A stretch of 49,269 nucleotides of DNA from Porogramme epimiltina. Its lineage: Eukaryota; Basidiomycota; Agaricomycetes; Polyporales; Polyporaceae. The stretch spans positions 1 through 49,269 of the forward strand of contig FTLJ01000601.1 of assembly GCA_900155495.1 (NCBI GenBank). The letters are read 5' to 3'. Made by a program: the position numbers and the translations under genes. This document shows, one piece after another, positions 21,058 to 32,084 of the stretch (positions are counted from its first letter, which is position 1; the number at the start of each line of letters is the position of its first letter). Below the pieces are notes generated by a model. The model was not told the origin of the DNA and searched no databases. It was given only the letters and a program-made list of their open reading frames with translations.

Positions 21058-21073
21058 CTTTTACATCCATCTG
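21058..21073. repeat. Target-site duplication, right copy (16 bp)
   Basis: Identical to 12828-12843. On the minus strand it reads CAGATGGATGTAAAAG and contains the last sense codons (Arg-Trp-Met) and the TAA stop (21063-21061) of the seryl-tRNA synthetase gene. Confidence 0.9.
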
Positions 21074-22694
21074 ATGAGTCCTCGGGGATTACCACCCACC
21101 CAGAAGGGCTCCAGTGCGCGCGGAAGCTGTAGACCAATGACTGCTCCCGACTCGTCAAAGACTGCGCCGTTCTCGACGAGTGCCACAATCAGCCGGGGGA
21201 CAGCGGCCGCAGTTCCGTTCAGCGTGTGCGCGAATGGAACAGCAGCCTGGGTTTGCTCCGATGAAGGCTTGTCTCCGGGCGGGGGCTGGCGACGGTAGCG
21301 GATGTGTAGCCGCCGCGCTTGGAAGTCTGTGCAATTGGACGTGGACGAAATTTCGCCCCAAGATCCTCGGCCGGGCATCCAAGCCTCGGCGTCATACTTG
21401 CGGTATGCACTCGCGCCCAATTCCTCGGTAGGCATTTCCAAGACCCTGAGAGGTCTTGTCAGAGAAGCATAGACTATCAGAGGTAGTTAGGAACGCACCT
21501 AAAGGACAGCCCGAGGCCTTCGAAGATCTCCGCCTGCATTTTGCGCATGTCCTCCATCACCTCACCACTCCTCTCCTCCTCGGACACCACGAACAGCTCC
21601 AGCTTCGTGAACTGGTGTACGCGGTAGAGCCCCCTTGTGTCCGCCCCCCTGGCGCCAGCCTCCGCCCTGAACGCATGCCCCAGTCCCACCACCTTCACCG
21701 GCAGCTCGCCTGCTGGCAATATCCGGTTCGCGAACATGCCTGCCAGCGGGATTTCTGCCGTCCCCGCGAGCACGAGCTCCGGGTGGGCGTGGCCCTGACC
21801 CTGACTCGCAGCGGGGTCCGCGGCGTGCGCAAGATGGTACATCTGCGACGCCGCTCCGTCTACGGGATCGCGTGGCTGGAACCCGCACCGTCGCGCGACG
21901 TCCGCGCGGACGACGTCAGGGGTCGTCACGGGAGTGTAGCCGTGCCTCATCGCGATACTGAGCGCGTAGTTGACGAGAGCGAGCTCGAGCAGCGCGCCTT
22001 CGTTCTTGAGGTAATACCACGACGAGCCCGTCACCGTCGCGCCGGCTTCCAGGTCGATGAGGTCGAGTGCGCGGCAGATCGCGACATGGTCGCGCGCGGG
22101 GGACGCGGGGAGAGGTTCCGGACCGTGTGTAGATAGCGTCACCGCTACGGACTCAGGGCCCACGGGCACGTCCGGGTGGGTGTCGTTGGGGATGGCCAGT
22201 GCAAGAGTGTAGAGCTCATCTTCTATTTCGGCTATACGGTCCTCCAGTCCTGAGATCTCCTCCTTCAGAGCCTTCGCTTCGTCCAATGCCGCCTGCTTCT
22301 TCTCCGGGTCCTTCGCAAGCATGCGTATGCGCTCTCCAACAGAGGAACGTTCGTGTCGACGTGTGTTAAGGTCTTGCGATACAGCCTTTTGTTCTTCGTA
22401 CAGCCGGGCGGCGGTTTGAATCGCACCGACAGGGAGGGGTGCCTTTCGGTTGAAGGCATTGTGAGACTTGAAGACAACGTTCTCCGAGATATCGCGGTAG
22501 TCTAGCCTAGGCTTAGGCAGACTTGTGGACGTGTTCGTACGGTCGGGGGCGGTGGAGTAGGCTCGTAGCCTTGGACCTCGACGAAACGTTAGTCATACAG
22601 GTACCAGGCAGACAGGCAAAGCCCACTCACGACAACAGCGTCGCGAGCAGACATGCTGGAGCCAACGCGCCGAGGAAACACAGTTCAGTGACAT
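21061..22694 (-). CDS. Mitochondrial seryl-tRNA synthetase
   Basis: Three exons (22694-22631, 22576-21499, 21445-21061) give 508 aa. A class II synthetase of bacterial/mitochondrial type. The N-terminal coiled-coil arm (RLYEEQKAVSQDLNTRRHE...KEEISGLEDRIAEIEDELY) binds tRNA-Ser. Motif 2 is TRGLYRVHQFTKLE (about residue 340), SSTSNCTDFQARRLHIRYR matches the conserved block that follows, and motif 3 is HTLNGTAAAVPRLIVALVEN (about 455). Translation from 22694 gives an Arg-rich, acid-poor presequence ending CCRPRLRAYSTA, a good mitochondrial processing signal. An alternative ATG at about 22653 is out of frame after splicing. The first intron has a consensus branch site (TGACTAAC). A retrotransposon is inserted at its stop codon; the stop itself is preserved. 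Confidence 0.9.
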
Positions 22695-23013
22695 TCTAGC
22701 GCATTTGAAGGGGAGAGTGAAGATGCAGGGAGGGGCACGGTGCGAAAGGAAATGGCCACGGCTCAGTGCGAGATTTATGGGCAGACGACAACCTCCAGAC
22801 CTTGGGCATCGGCGCGTCTCGTCAAGCGTGACACTGGTCGCGGGCGTCACCGAAGCCATGACCAGCACTCGACGCGCTCTAGACGGGCGAGGCCCGGGAC
22901 CATATGTTGGGATGTTTTTAAGTGGCCACGGTAAGCAAGCTATATCCAATAGACCATTATGCAGATGATGTACATGTAAGTGGGATAGGTGTAGGTACAA
23001 GCTACACCCCAGT
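22695..23013. other. Intergenic region between P450 3' end and SerRS start
   Basis: Contains the SerRS promoter region and the P450 3' flank, both genes being on the minus strand. No exon or RNA gene was seen. Confidence 0.5.
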
Positions 23014-24802
23014 CTACAGTTTACGCTTCCTAACGATAACATCTAAGTCTCCGCGAGGATGCATAATTCCTAGACCCATACGCTCCGACACAAACTCGGG
23101 TCGTGTCATGCACCCCTCGTCGATCTCAATGGTAGCGTAGGTGAGGAAAATTGCAATGAACATCCGAAGCTCGGTCAGAGCAAAATGCCTGTTAATGGAT
23201 TAGTTGACTGGCATAATACAACACTTTACAAACAACTGGCTACGTACCTGCCCTCGCACATAGAGATACCGCCGCCAAAGGGCATGGTGTGATTTGCGAC
23301 GGGCTTGCCATCTTTTACCGCGCGAGGAACATCTAGGTATCGCCGGATGTCGAGTTTATCGGCTTGGGGGTGAATCTCTTCGTCAATGTGAACGTGTCTC
23401 GTAACGCACACAATTCGGTCGCCTGGTTTCAGTTGGTAACCCCCAAGGGCGACTGGAGCGGTTACGTGGCGAGGGGAGAACGTCGAGCTTGTGTAACGTA
23501 GTACCTCTTGGATGGCGGAGGACAACAGAGGGAGCGACTTCGAGGACGAGCACGTTTGATCGAAGAACGCGGGGCCGATGGGAGTGGAGGGGTGGGCCTT
23601 CTGCCACTTGACCCTAGCATCATCTAGCTCTTGTACGAGAGGCGAAAGGCCGTCGGGTTCTTGAAGGAGTAAGGCAATAAGCCAATACGCAGCCATAATG
23701 GCATTGGCCTGGAGAGCCCAAAGCTGGGTAGCGAGTACGGTTGCGGCATCTCTAGAAGTCTTGAGGTAGGTAGAACCCACGTCAGGTCTAAACTAGTCTG
23801 AAAACAAACATGGGACATACCCATTTACCACGACGGCTACCATCAAGAGCCACCTCAACGAAAGGCGTCGGCTCACTCCCGGTTTCGGTCTGTTTTGCAA
23901 GGTAGTCTTCGAACAAATCGACGAGCTGTTCCCATGCCTTGATTGGCTTTGACAGGAACGTCCGAGGGAGCCCTGCACCAAGTAGGTGGAAGGAGTCGTC
24001 GAATGTCTTAAACAGTGGATAAGACTTCTCCACGGGGAAGTCTGTACCAAAGCCGGCATGCGCGGCCGCGCGGTATGCGGGGGGAATGATGAACGCCTTG
24101 AGTGCGCCCGAAGCTCCGTCCATACTGGAGATTATGCCTCGCAAGGAATCGTGCACGCTTGCAAGATAAAGGGATGTCATGGGTTGGATATTCGTGGGGA
24201 GAAGGAGGTGGTGCAGCGTCGGCATGTAGGTGTCGAGCATGTAAGTTTCCTTGCCAATGATCTTGTTGATACCGAAGACTTTCTCGCCCATCTCTATGCG
24301 GATGTTCATGAAGTCAAAGTTCTGAGAGCGAAGGTTCAATATAACGCACAGCTACAGAGCACCCTTCGCACCTTGGAGTCGCGGAACACTTGGCCTATGA
24401 GCTTGGAGTAGTTCTCGAGTGAGGAAAGGGCAATGTGAGGTGGCACGGGCACATACCGAAGGCGAAGTCACATACACCATCTCCTGGCCTAATGTTTTAA
24501 CGCGGAAGACTGGTCCAAGCAGCTGACTGAGACTTTTGAGCCTCTGAGAGACGAGCGTAGCGCAGATGGGATACATACGACATGTTGTTGAAGAACCCGT
24601 CCGGGTCCTGGCCCATCTCCATCGCAGAGCCGACCCATGGAATCCAATAGGGAGCGCGGGGAGGTCGTGACCTGTCTGCAGGACGGAGGATTTTGACAAT
24701 CCAGTAGAGACCGACTAGCGTCACAGCGAACGCGAGCGGAGACTGGGTGACCAGACCCATGGGGCTGGAGGAGACGGGAGGCGTAATGTCATCATCGGAC
24801 AT
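23014..24802 (-). CDS. Cytochrome P450, CYP7/CYP8-like I-helix
   Basis: Six exons (24802-24579, 24526-24457, 24413-24372, 24321-23821, 23759-23248, 23188-23014) give 507 aa. An N-terminal membrane anchor (LAFAVTLVGLYWIVKIL, about residues 22-40) is followed by a Pro-rich hinge (RPPRAPYWIPWVGSA). The K-helix ExxR is in IQEVLRYTSS and the heme loop is MPFGGGISMCEGRHFAL, with the Cys thiolate near residue 446. The I-helix reads LWALQANAIMAAYWLIALLL; the usual A-G-x-D/E-T is missing, as in CYP7 and CYP8 (prostacyclin synthase) families. Those enzymes hydroxylate sterols or isomerise endoperoxides, and the fungal substrate is unknown. Neighbours give no pathway clue. Exon joins were fixed by the NNMSQLLGPVF and CEGRHFAL sequences; the acceptor at 23760 is less certain. 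Confidence 0.88.
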
Positions 24803-25123
24803 GACGAAGCAGGCTAGGGAAAACCGGTCAGGGCAGGAACCCGGGCTACTGGCTTGGAATACGCACGTATGACGAAACTCGTCACTGCCGCTGGTAGTTG
24901 GGCGAAGTCAAGATGTGGTAAGAGGTGGGGACCTGCGGATGGCCGTCTGGCCCACAGGCGGTGAAACACCGAGAAGCAGCCAAGTCGGCTCCCAGATCAC
25001 CGCACTCCCCGCTTGCGTGACACCAAAAACGCGGGGGGTCACGGCTACGTCACGATTCCTGACGCGTCGGTAACGCGACTAGCCAGGTCACGGCCGCGCC
25101 ATCCGCCTTCTCCACCGCCTGCC
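24803..25123. promoter_or_regulatory. Divergent intergenic region, P450 / RFC subunit
   Basis: The 321 bases separate the start codons of the minus-strand P450 and the plus-strand clamp-loader gene, so both promoters must lie here. The RFC side is rich in CCGCC/CT sequence just before the ATG. No clear TATA box was seen. Confidence 0.5.
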
Positions 25124-26576
25124 ATGTCCTCTTCTACTGCCAAGGGCAAAGCCCCTGCTAATGGCACTGCGTCGGCACCTACGTACGAGCTACCATGGTA
25201 TGGTCTCTATTTAAATTCTCGCGCGCGTTGACTTATTCTAGCTTCAGGGTCGAGAAATATAGGCCACAAGTGTTGGATGACATCGTCGGCAATACGGACA
25301 CCATTGAAAGGTTGAAGGTCATTGCGCGAGACGGAAACTGCCCGCATATTATCATATCTGTGCGTGACTGCTGTGCCGCACTCGACCACTTCTTCACGCC
25401 GCGTCATAGGGTATGCCAGGTATCGGAAAGACCACAAGTATACATTGTCTAGCGCACCAACTCCTCGGAGATGCGTACAAGGACGGAGTTCTGGAGTTGA
25501 ATGCATCGGATGAGCGGTGAGTTACTCACGACGTTGTTCATGATGATTTGCCTGACTTGTACAAGTGGGATCGATGTCGTACGAAACAAAATCAAGTCCT
25601 TCGCTCAAAAGAAGGTTACGCTCCCTCCAGGACGGCACAAAGTCATTATCCTTGACGAAGCCGACAGGTACGCTTTCTCCTTCTGCTTGCAGGGCGTGTC
25701 TAAATCAAGTTGCAGCATGACCGCAGGCGCACAGCAAGCACTTCGTCGAACCATGGAGATTCATGCCAAGACCACCCGCTTCGCATTAGCATGCAATATG
25801 TCCAACAAGATTATTGAGCCCATTCAGAGTCGTTGCGCTATCCTTCGTTATGCCAAGCTCCGAGACCAGGAGGTTCTGAAACGTCTACTGGAGATTTGTC
25901 AAATGGAGAAGGTGTGCATTCACTTCTGGGACGTACATTTGGGTGTTACTCAATACACCATTCTGTAGGTGGAGTATAATGACGAGGGCCTGGAGGCATT
26001 GATCTTTACCGCCGAAGGTGACATGCGTCAGGCCATCAATAACCTACAATCGACGTGGTCAGGGTTCGGCTTCGTGTCCGGGGACAACGTGTTCAAAGTC
26101 TGCGACCAACCACACCCAATTGTCGTACAAGCCATGATCCGTGCATGCCTAAAGGGTGACATTGATGGGGCAATGGACAAGCTCAATGAACTGTGGGATC
26201 AAGGATACAGTGCTGTGGACATCGTCGTGACGGTGTTCAGGGTAGTAAAAACGTTTGACGAGTACGTCCCTGACCTCTTCACGCTGTTACGCCCCTAACT
26301 AGTACACGTTAAACAGGATTCCAGAGTACACAAAACTTGAGTTCATCAAGGTGAGCCGTCCTAGGATGCGCGTAACCTACTATGCACTGACAGTTTACTA
26401 GGAAATCGGATGGACACACATGCGGGTTCTGGAGGGTGTCGGGACACTTGTTCAACTCGGCGGCCTGATGGCTCGCCTCTGCCGCTTGTGCGTCCTACTA
26501 AATTTATGCATCACACAGCCCATTTTGCTGACGGTCAGCTCGCAGGAACTACAAGCCAGAGCTTTTCCGAGTATAA
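25124..26576 (+). CDS. RFC4: Replication factor C small subunit (human RFC2 / yeast Rfc4 type)
   Basis: Nine exons (25124-25197, 25248-25359, 25410-25516, 25566-25667, 25716-25911, 25969-26261, 26317-26350, 26402-26487, 26546-26576) give 344 aa. AAA+ clamp-loader ATPase: N-terminal [15 protein letters not shown] (RFC box), Walker [10 protein letters not shown] (about residues 63-71), [14 protein letters not shown], Walker B with DEADS (about 129-133), and [13 protein letters not shown] (SRC motif with arginine finger). The C-terminal collar includes [14 protein letters not shown] and [20 protein letters not shown]. The last 58-base intron was placed to give the end [13 protein letters not shown] and a stop. 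It loads PCNA at primer ends. The symbol follows yeast naming. An upstream in-frame ATG at 25013 is within the CT-rich leader and was not used. Confidence 0.93.
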
Positions 26577-26920
26577 GTCGCAGTGTTGGCTTATGTTGCT
26601 GTATATCTTTGTTTTCTGCTATCGATGTATTGTATTCTAACATGCTACACTTCGCGCGGGGGCCGTTCAAGCATACATTCACGGCGAGTATGACCTTGAA
26701 CGTACATACGACTTGGGGAGGACTCGTGCGCGCTTCCGTTGCCGCCACAGCACCAAATATGGCAGGAGGGGTAAGAGGCGCAATCCTGTCGATAGCGGGC
26801 GGGCGATTTATCATCACCTCCGCTTTTGCATTTCGACTCGGTCCATGCTCGACTCACAGACCGTTCAACGCCTCCCCCATCCCCCGATTCCGATCCCCAT
26901 CACCAGGTAGCGCCATCGCC
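26577..26920. other. Intergenic region between RFC and CFD1 genes
   Basis: A 344-base tandem spacer. A long plus-strand frame runs through it into the next gene, but it starts inside the RFC 3' end and has no conserved content. A CT-rich leader precedes the ATG at 26921. Confidence 0.5.
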
Positions 26921-28021
26921 ATGAGCAGCCCCGTGGAAGAGACCCCAGTCGGGCGGCGGCTGCGGCACGTCAAGCACATCATCATCGTCTGCTCGGGCAA
27001 GGGCGGGGTGGGCAAGTCGTCGGTGTCGACGCAGCTCGCGCTCTCGCTGCGGGCGTCGTCGCCCACGGCGCGCGTGGGGATCCTGGACGTGGACCTGACG
27101 GGCCCGTCGATCCCGCGGATGCTCGGCCTGGACGGGCACGGCGTGCACCAGAGCAGCGACGGGTGGGTGCCCGTGTACGCGGACGGGAGCGCGGCGCGGC
27201 TGGCGTGCATGAGCGTCGGCTTCCTGCTCAAGCGCAAGGAGGACTCGGTCGTGTGGCGCGGGCCGAAGAAGAACGCGATGATCCGCCAGTTTCTGAGCGA
27301 CGTCCGCTGGGGGGAGCTCGACTACCTCGTCATCGACACCCCTCCAGGTGAGTGCTCATTTGCAGTCTCCTGTCCCCTTTCACTCGCGGAAGCTCGCGCG
27401 CCCCTCCCCACTCTATCCATCCGCCTACTCCGCACCCGCCCGCCACGAAGCTGACCTCCCGCCCCCGCTCCCCCCTTAGGCACGTCCGACGAGCACCTCT
27501 CGCTCATCGAGCACATGGCGCCGGTGCACGCGCGGCTGTCCGCGGTGCTCGTGACGACGCCGCAGGCGGTCGCGCTGCTCGACGCGCTCAAGTGCCTCTC
27601 GTTCGCGCGCGCGACGGGCCTGCCCGTGCTCGGGCTCGTCGAGAACATGAGCGGGTACGTGTGCCCGTGCTGCGGCGAGCTCGCGAACGTGTTCTCGACC
27701 GGCGGCGGCGCAGCGATGGCCGCGCGCGAGGGGCTCGCGTTCCTCGGCGCGCTCCCCGTCGACACCGCGCTCGTCGAGCTGCTCGACGCGGCGCCGCCCG
27801 CGGGTGGTGACAGTGAAGATGAAGGTGTAGGCGCGGGCGTGGACGAGCACGCGGAGGAGAGATTCGAGCTGCTGGCGCGGTACGAGAGGACAGCGACGGC
27901 GCCGCTGTTCAAGCAAATTGTCGACAAGGTTCTGGGGCGGCTCTCGGAGGTCGCGAGCGGCGGGGGCCCGACTCCGGCCCCAGCGGGAGCAGCGGCGGCG
28001 CAGGCTTCGACTTCGACGTAG
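26921..28021 (+). CDS. CFD1: Cytosolic Fe-S cluster scaffold ATPase Cfd1 (NUBP2)
   Basis: Two exons (26921-27347, 27480-28021) give 322 aa. Mrp/NBP35 family P-loop NTPase: [19 protein letters not shown] (deviant Walker A, residues about 23-41), [53 protein letters not shown] (the junction lies in PPG), and [16 protein letters not shown] with the C-x2-C pair near residues 203-206 that bridges the Fe-S cluster with Nbp35. The extra N-terminal ferredoxin-like four-Cys motif of Nbp35 is absent, which separates Cfd1 from Nbp35. The Ala/Gly-rich C-terminal tail (about 30 aa) and an acidic insert after AAPPAGG are not part of the core family. Role: assembly of Fe-S clusters on cytosolic and nuclear apoproteins. 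Confidence 0.94.
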
Positions 28022-28731
28022 AGACGAGGGGCCGCGCGGGCTGTGACAGTAAGTGTACGTTGGGGGGGGCTAACCCCATCGCGTTCTTGCCTCGTTCTCG
28101 TGCGCTGACTGCTTCTTCGGTCAGTTGGGGAAGGGCGGTGGGCTGGCGCGTTCCGACGCGGGGCGATGGAGCTGTTTGTGTCATTCAAAATCAAGCAAAA
28201 AATCAGATACGGATGCAGCGTGCTGGCTTCTGTGGCGGGATGGCTTCCATGCATCGCGATGGACGCACTCGCTGCGCCTCGAGCCCGAGAAGAAGTCGTC
28301 GCTTTATGGCGCGTGGCCGCTCCCGGCCTCGCATGTATCTGGATAGAAAGCGTCTGCGCCGACGCGCCGGAACGCTGTCGTCAAACCGTCTATCTGGGCA
28401 CCCAGCTGCACCCGTCTGCCCACCGTGCGCTCTCGGCCCCCGGAAGCAGTTTCCCAAACCGTATGTCTGGCTGTCTCGATGCCCAGACCGATACCTATCG
28501 GACTGTTGGGAACATTGTCCGAGCTAATCCTTTGCAAGGCCAGGTGCTTACGGAGGGTCTCCCCAGCCACGATCACTGCGGTCAAGCGCGAACGGTACCC
28601 CGACGGGCCTCACTGTTCGTGGTGAACGTGAACGAACGAACCTTGGCCCTGCGGACCCCAAAAAAATTGCGGCGCGCATGGCGGGCGAGCCACGATCGCG
28701 TCCGCCTGGCTTTACTTCATAAACTGCAGCA

Positions 28732-28753
28732 CCCGCCGCGCACGCGCGGCGGG
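28732..28753. repeat. 22-bp perfect dyad (GC-rich palindrome)
   Basis: CCCGCCGCGC, a 2-base centre, then GCGCGGCGGG: two exact 10-base inverted arms. It could be a dimeric-protein binding site or a hairpin in RNA, or chance in GC-rich DNA. Confidence 0.55.
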
Positions 28754-30007
28754 CGTCCGTGGCACGTTCGGACGCAACAAGGACGGGAGCTCGATTGCCG
28801 ACGGGACGAGAGTCCGAGCCCCGAGATCTCGCGCGCGCGTGCGCGGCGCCAGGCAGGAGGGAGGGCGATGCAAGCAAGCTCGTCCCAGATGCAATCTCGC
28901 AATCAGGATCGTCCGGGTTCTGGTCGGAGCCGCCCGCGCGCACGGGCGTCGCGCTCGCGCACTCGTCCCCCTCGGGATCAGGATCAATAATTGTAGAGTT
29001 GGGTCTAGCGCGCCTGCCCCCCCTATTCCGCGCTCTCGCTCAGGCTCTGTCCGCACAAGGTGCGCCTCGCGTCCCTGTAAGCATATTCGCCCGCAGGCGT
29101 GCCTGCAGCGCTCCGCGCGGGCGGTGCGCTCGCAGGTGGGAGCGTCCACCGAGGGACGAGCCACCACGCGTGTATGCGGGAAAGGGTGAGAGGAGGTGAG
29201 GTGCGGGCACGCGGACAGGTTTGACGTCGAGGCAGCGTCGGGCGATGTGGCTCGGATGACGAAGCTTGCGCCGCGGAGGGGACTCGATGGGGGGGGGAGG
29301 CAGCCGGGCCGGGGAGATCGATGATCGAAGATTCGACGGGGGCGGGCGCGGTCGGCTGGGGTCGCGTCTGGCCGCGTAGATGGCGCGTGCGGCCGCTAAG
29401 GACGAGGGGCGTCCGTCGATGCAGCAATGCGGCCCCGGGCGGGCGGGCGGCCACACTTGCGCGGCCTTCCAGAGCGCGATGGGCTGCAGGATAAGCCGGG
29501 ATAAGCCCCCGCGCGGGCGGGTCGGTCGAGCGCGAGGCAGCGTGGGTGCGCACGGCGCGGCCGGGGGAGGTGAAGGACGCTCGGACGGCGCACGGGCTTG
29601 GGAGGGCGGAAGGCCCACGGGCCCTGTGATCCTCGGGCGCGGCGCGCGCCTGCGGGTGACGTCTCGCGCGGGTGCAGGAATACTGGCGGGCACGCCGCGG
29701 CCTGCTGTCGCGCGCTGTGGCACGCCGCACGCCCGCCCGGACGCGGGGCGTCGCGCGGGGCTTCTGTGTGGGCACGCGCGAGGACGGGGGAGTGGGGGAG
29801 AGGGCGGCAGAGGGGCGCGTGTAGCGATGGGAACAGACGGTGGGTGATGAGGCGGAGCACGTTTCTGGGCGAGTACGTCAGGGATGACCAAGGAGGGCAA
29901 ACGCGCCCGGGATCAGGCGTGCGGGCGTTGGCCACGGGCACTGGCAGGGAGTGGTACGCGCCTCTAGCCCGATATGGGCTGCTCGAGATGGGGTGTGGTT
30001 GGGCTCG

Positions 30008-30014
30008 TATTTAT
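30008..30014 (+). promoter_or_regulatory. TATA-like box for the gene at 30159
   Basis: TATTTAT about 145 bases before the start codon, followed by a CT-rich leader. An isolated A/T-rich word in otherwise GC-rich sequence. Confidence 0.35.
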
Positions 30015-30158
30015 CGCAGACGTCTGCCGTGCCTCGCCCGCCGTCCGTCCCCTTCGTTGCCCCTCCCCGTCTGTCCCCCGCCCCGATGGCGTCCCCGACC
30101 TGACCCGTCCCACACACCCTCCTCCCCCGCACCGCGCACGACCGCGACGACGCCCACG

Positions 30159-32084
30159 ATGACCCTCCACGCCGCTCACGACCGTACCCTACTCGCATTG
30201 ACAGCAATTACCACGAACTTCCCTGCACCCACCGCCACACACCCAAGTCTATACCCTCCCCGCCAAGACGCCCCCCAACCAAGTCCTATTTTTACAGGTA
30301 CGCTTCCCCTTTCGGCTCCCCATTGGCACGCGCCCGACTCCCCATCCCTTATGTCTTCTTCCGGCTCCTCGTACTAAAGCCCGTTTCGCCAGAACCCCTC
30401 ACGCCCTCGTCCGTCTCCACCGTCCGCAGGCCTCCCTCTTCTCTCGACCACAACGAAGACGACCCCGCCGCCCATATGTCTTACGGTGCCCGAGCACGCA
30501 GCTCTAGCAGAACGTACAGGTGGATCGAAGACCAACAACTCCACCCTCCAGACCGAACCCGCCGCAACGAGACGCCCGAACATCGTCCCGCCCCCCAACC
30601 GTACCACGCTTACCCCCAGATGAGTGCCCCGTCCCTGCTCAAGGGCGCCCAGCACCCTGCGGCCCCCGTCGAAGGCTATGTCTTCGTCAACTACGAATCG
30701 AACCAACGCGTGTTGCCCCGAACACAGGACGCGAAGGTCACGCAGGTGCGTTGCGCGCGACCCACGTGACCGGTCTCTGTAGCAGCAGCTCACTCGCCCG
30801 CCCCTCCCCTTCTCCGCGCTCGTCGCTCGTTGCCCCGCAGGAGCCCCCGCGCGCGGACACGCCGAGCGGCCCCTCGACTCCCCGCAAGTCCCGCAACTCG
30901 CACGGCATCTTCTCCGCCCCCTCCCCGCTCCGGAGCCTCCACCTCACCTTCTCCGCGCGCCGCCCCTCGACCGCGACGGCCGCCTCCGGGGCCCCGCGCG
31001 CACACAGCCCCGCATCCTCGACGTCCACCTTCCGCCGCGGCCACGAGCGCGCAGCGTCGGCGTCCCACGGCCAAGCCCAAGCCCAAGCGCACGGCCGTAG
31101 CTCGGTCCTATCCGCTGCGCCCAGCGTCGTCGCCCCGCGCACCGCCCGCGCGGATGTCCCCGAGGTGACGGTCACCCCGCCGCGCGGACCGAGGTCGTCC
31201 CCATCGACATGGAGGCTCAAGCGCCCCTCCACGGGGGTGCACTCCTCGCCCCCTCAAGACGAGCTCGAGGACAGCGAGGGCTCGGCCGGCTCCCCGCCGC
31301 CCCGGCCCAGCACCTCGTCCAGCGTGACCCAGTCGAACGGGTCCTCCTCCGCGACGACCTGCGCTGCGCGCACCTCGACGGACGCGCCGCGCAAGATGTA
31401 CTTTGGCTCGATCCGCTCGCACTCGTCCACGACCATCTTCAGCTCCTCGCCCTCGCTCTGGTCGCTCCCCACCGACGCGTCGCACATCAACGACCCGCCC
31501 GAGTCGACCAAGGTCCTCGCGCGCGACCACCGCGACCGCGACCACGGCCACGGCCACGGCGGCGGCGCGCTCTCCGCGTCCGAGGGCCCCGGCGGCGCGC
31601 CGACGATGATGACCTGGAAGCCGTCCACGCCGACCAACTTTGGCTCGGTCACGCACATGCTCACGAGCCCCAAGGCGCGCAAGAAGCGGAAGCTGATCAT
31701 TAGCGGCATCCCGCCCCACGACGACCGCCGGTTCGACGCCGTCCGCAGGTGGTGCGAGGTGCGTGTGCGCGACGTGCTCCGGCCTCGCGGATCGCTTGTG
31801 TGTGCGTAGCCCAGAGATCGCTAACGTCGTCACTGCGTCTCGCGTTCCCATCCCAGTCGTTCGGAGAGCTGAGCTCTATCACCCGCGTCGCCAACGGAGA
31901 CCTGCACATCGACTTCCGTAAAGCGGAGGTCGCGGACACCGTGAGTTGCGGCTAACGAGCGCACCCGAGTACGTCACGGAACTGACCGCCGCGCCGCCCC
32001 CAGGTCTGCCGCCTCAACGCGAGAGTGTACATCGCCGGGGTCGGCAGCGTCTGCCTCTCCTGGTTTACAGGCAAGCGCCCATGA
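30159..32084 (+). CDS. Ser/Pro-rich protein with C-terminal RRM-like domain
   Basis: Five exons (30159-30297, 30393-30745, 30841-31758, 31857-31940, 32004-32084) give 524 aa. Residues 1-440 are largely disordered: Ser, Pro, Thr and Arg-rich, with a His/Arg/Asp repeat (DHRDRDHGHGHGGG) near residue 375. The last 80 residues fit an RNA-recognition fold: RKLIISGIPPHDDRRFDAVR (beta1-alpha1), SFGELSSITRVANGDLHIDF (beta2-beta3), RKAEVADTVCRLNARVYIAG (alpha2), GSVCLSWFTG (beta4). The canonical aromatic RNP residues are mostly lacking, so it may bind protein rather than RNA. I recognise the fold, not the gene. The first intron was set by phase: the acceptor at 30392 works and the one at 30429 does not. 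Confidence 0.72.

Larger units (their letters stand above)
28022..30158. other. GC-rich intergenic stretch (2.1 kb)
   Basis: No recognisable gene. Overlapping Arg/Pro/Ala-rich frames on both strands, including a 274-codon plus-strand frame at 28166-28990 whose C-terminal half is low-complexity, look like by-products of GC content. A 22-bp perfect dyad sits at 28732-28753. The right end is the promoter and CT-rich leader of the gene at 30159. Confidence 0.45.

Noticed and set aside
26420..27454. 344-codon frame joining the RFC 3' end to CFD1
   Set aside because: It is in frame with CFD1 exon 1 by chance and ignores the RFC stop and the CFD1 intron; the upstream part has no family match.
28166..28990. 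274-codon plus-strand open frame after CFD1
   Set aside because: No recognised motif, C-terminal half is Arg/Ser low-complexity, no CT-rich leader or consistent splice signals; long frames are expected in such GC-rich DNA.
29040..29941. Overlapping 150-290-codon minus-strand frames
   Set aside because: Pro/Arg/Ala-rich in all frames at once, which reflects base composition, not coding.
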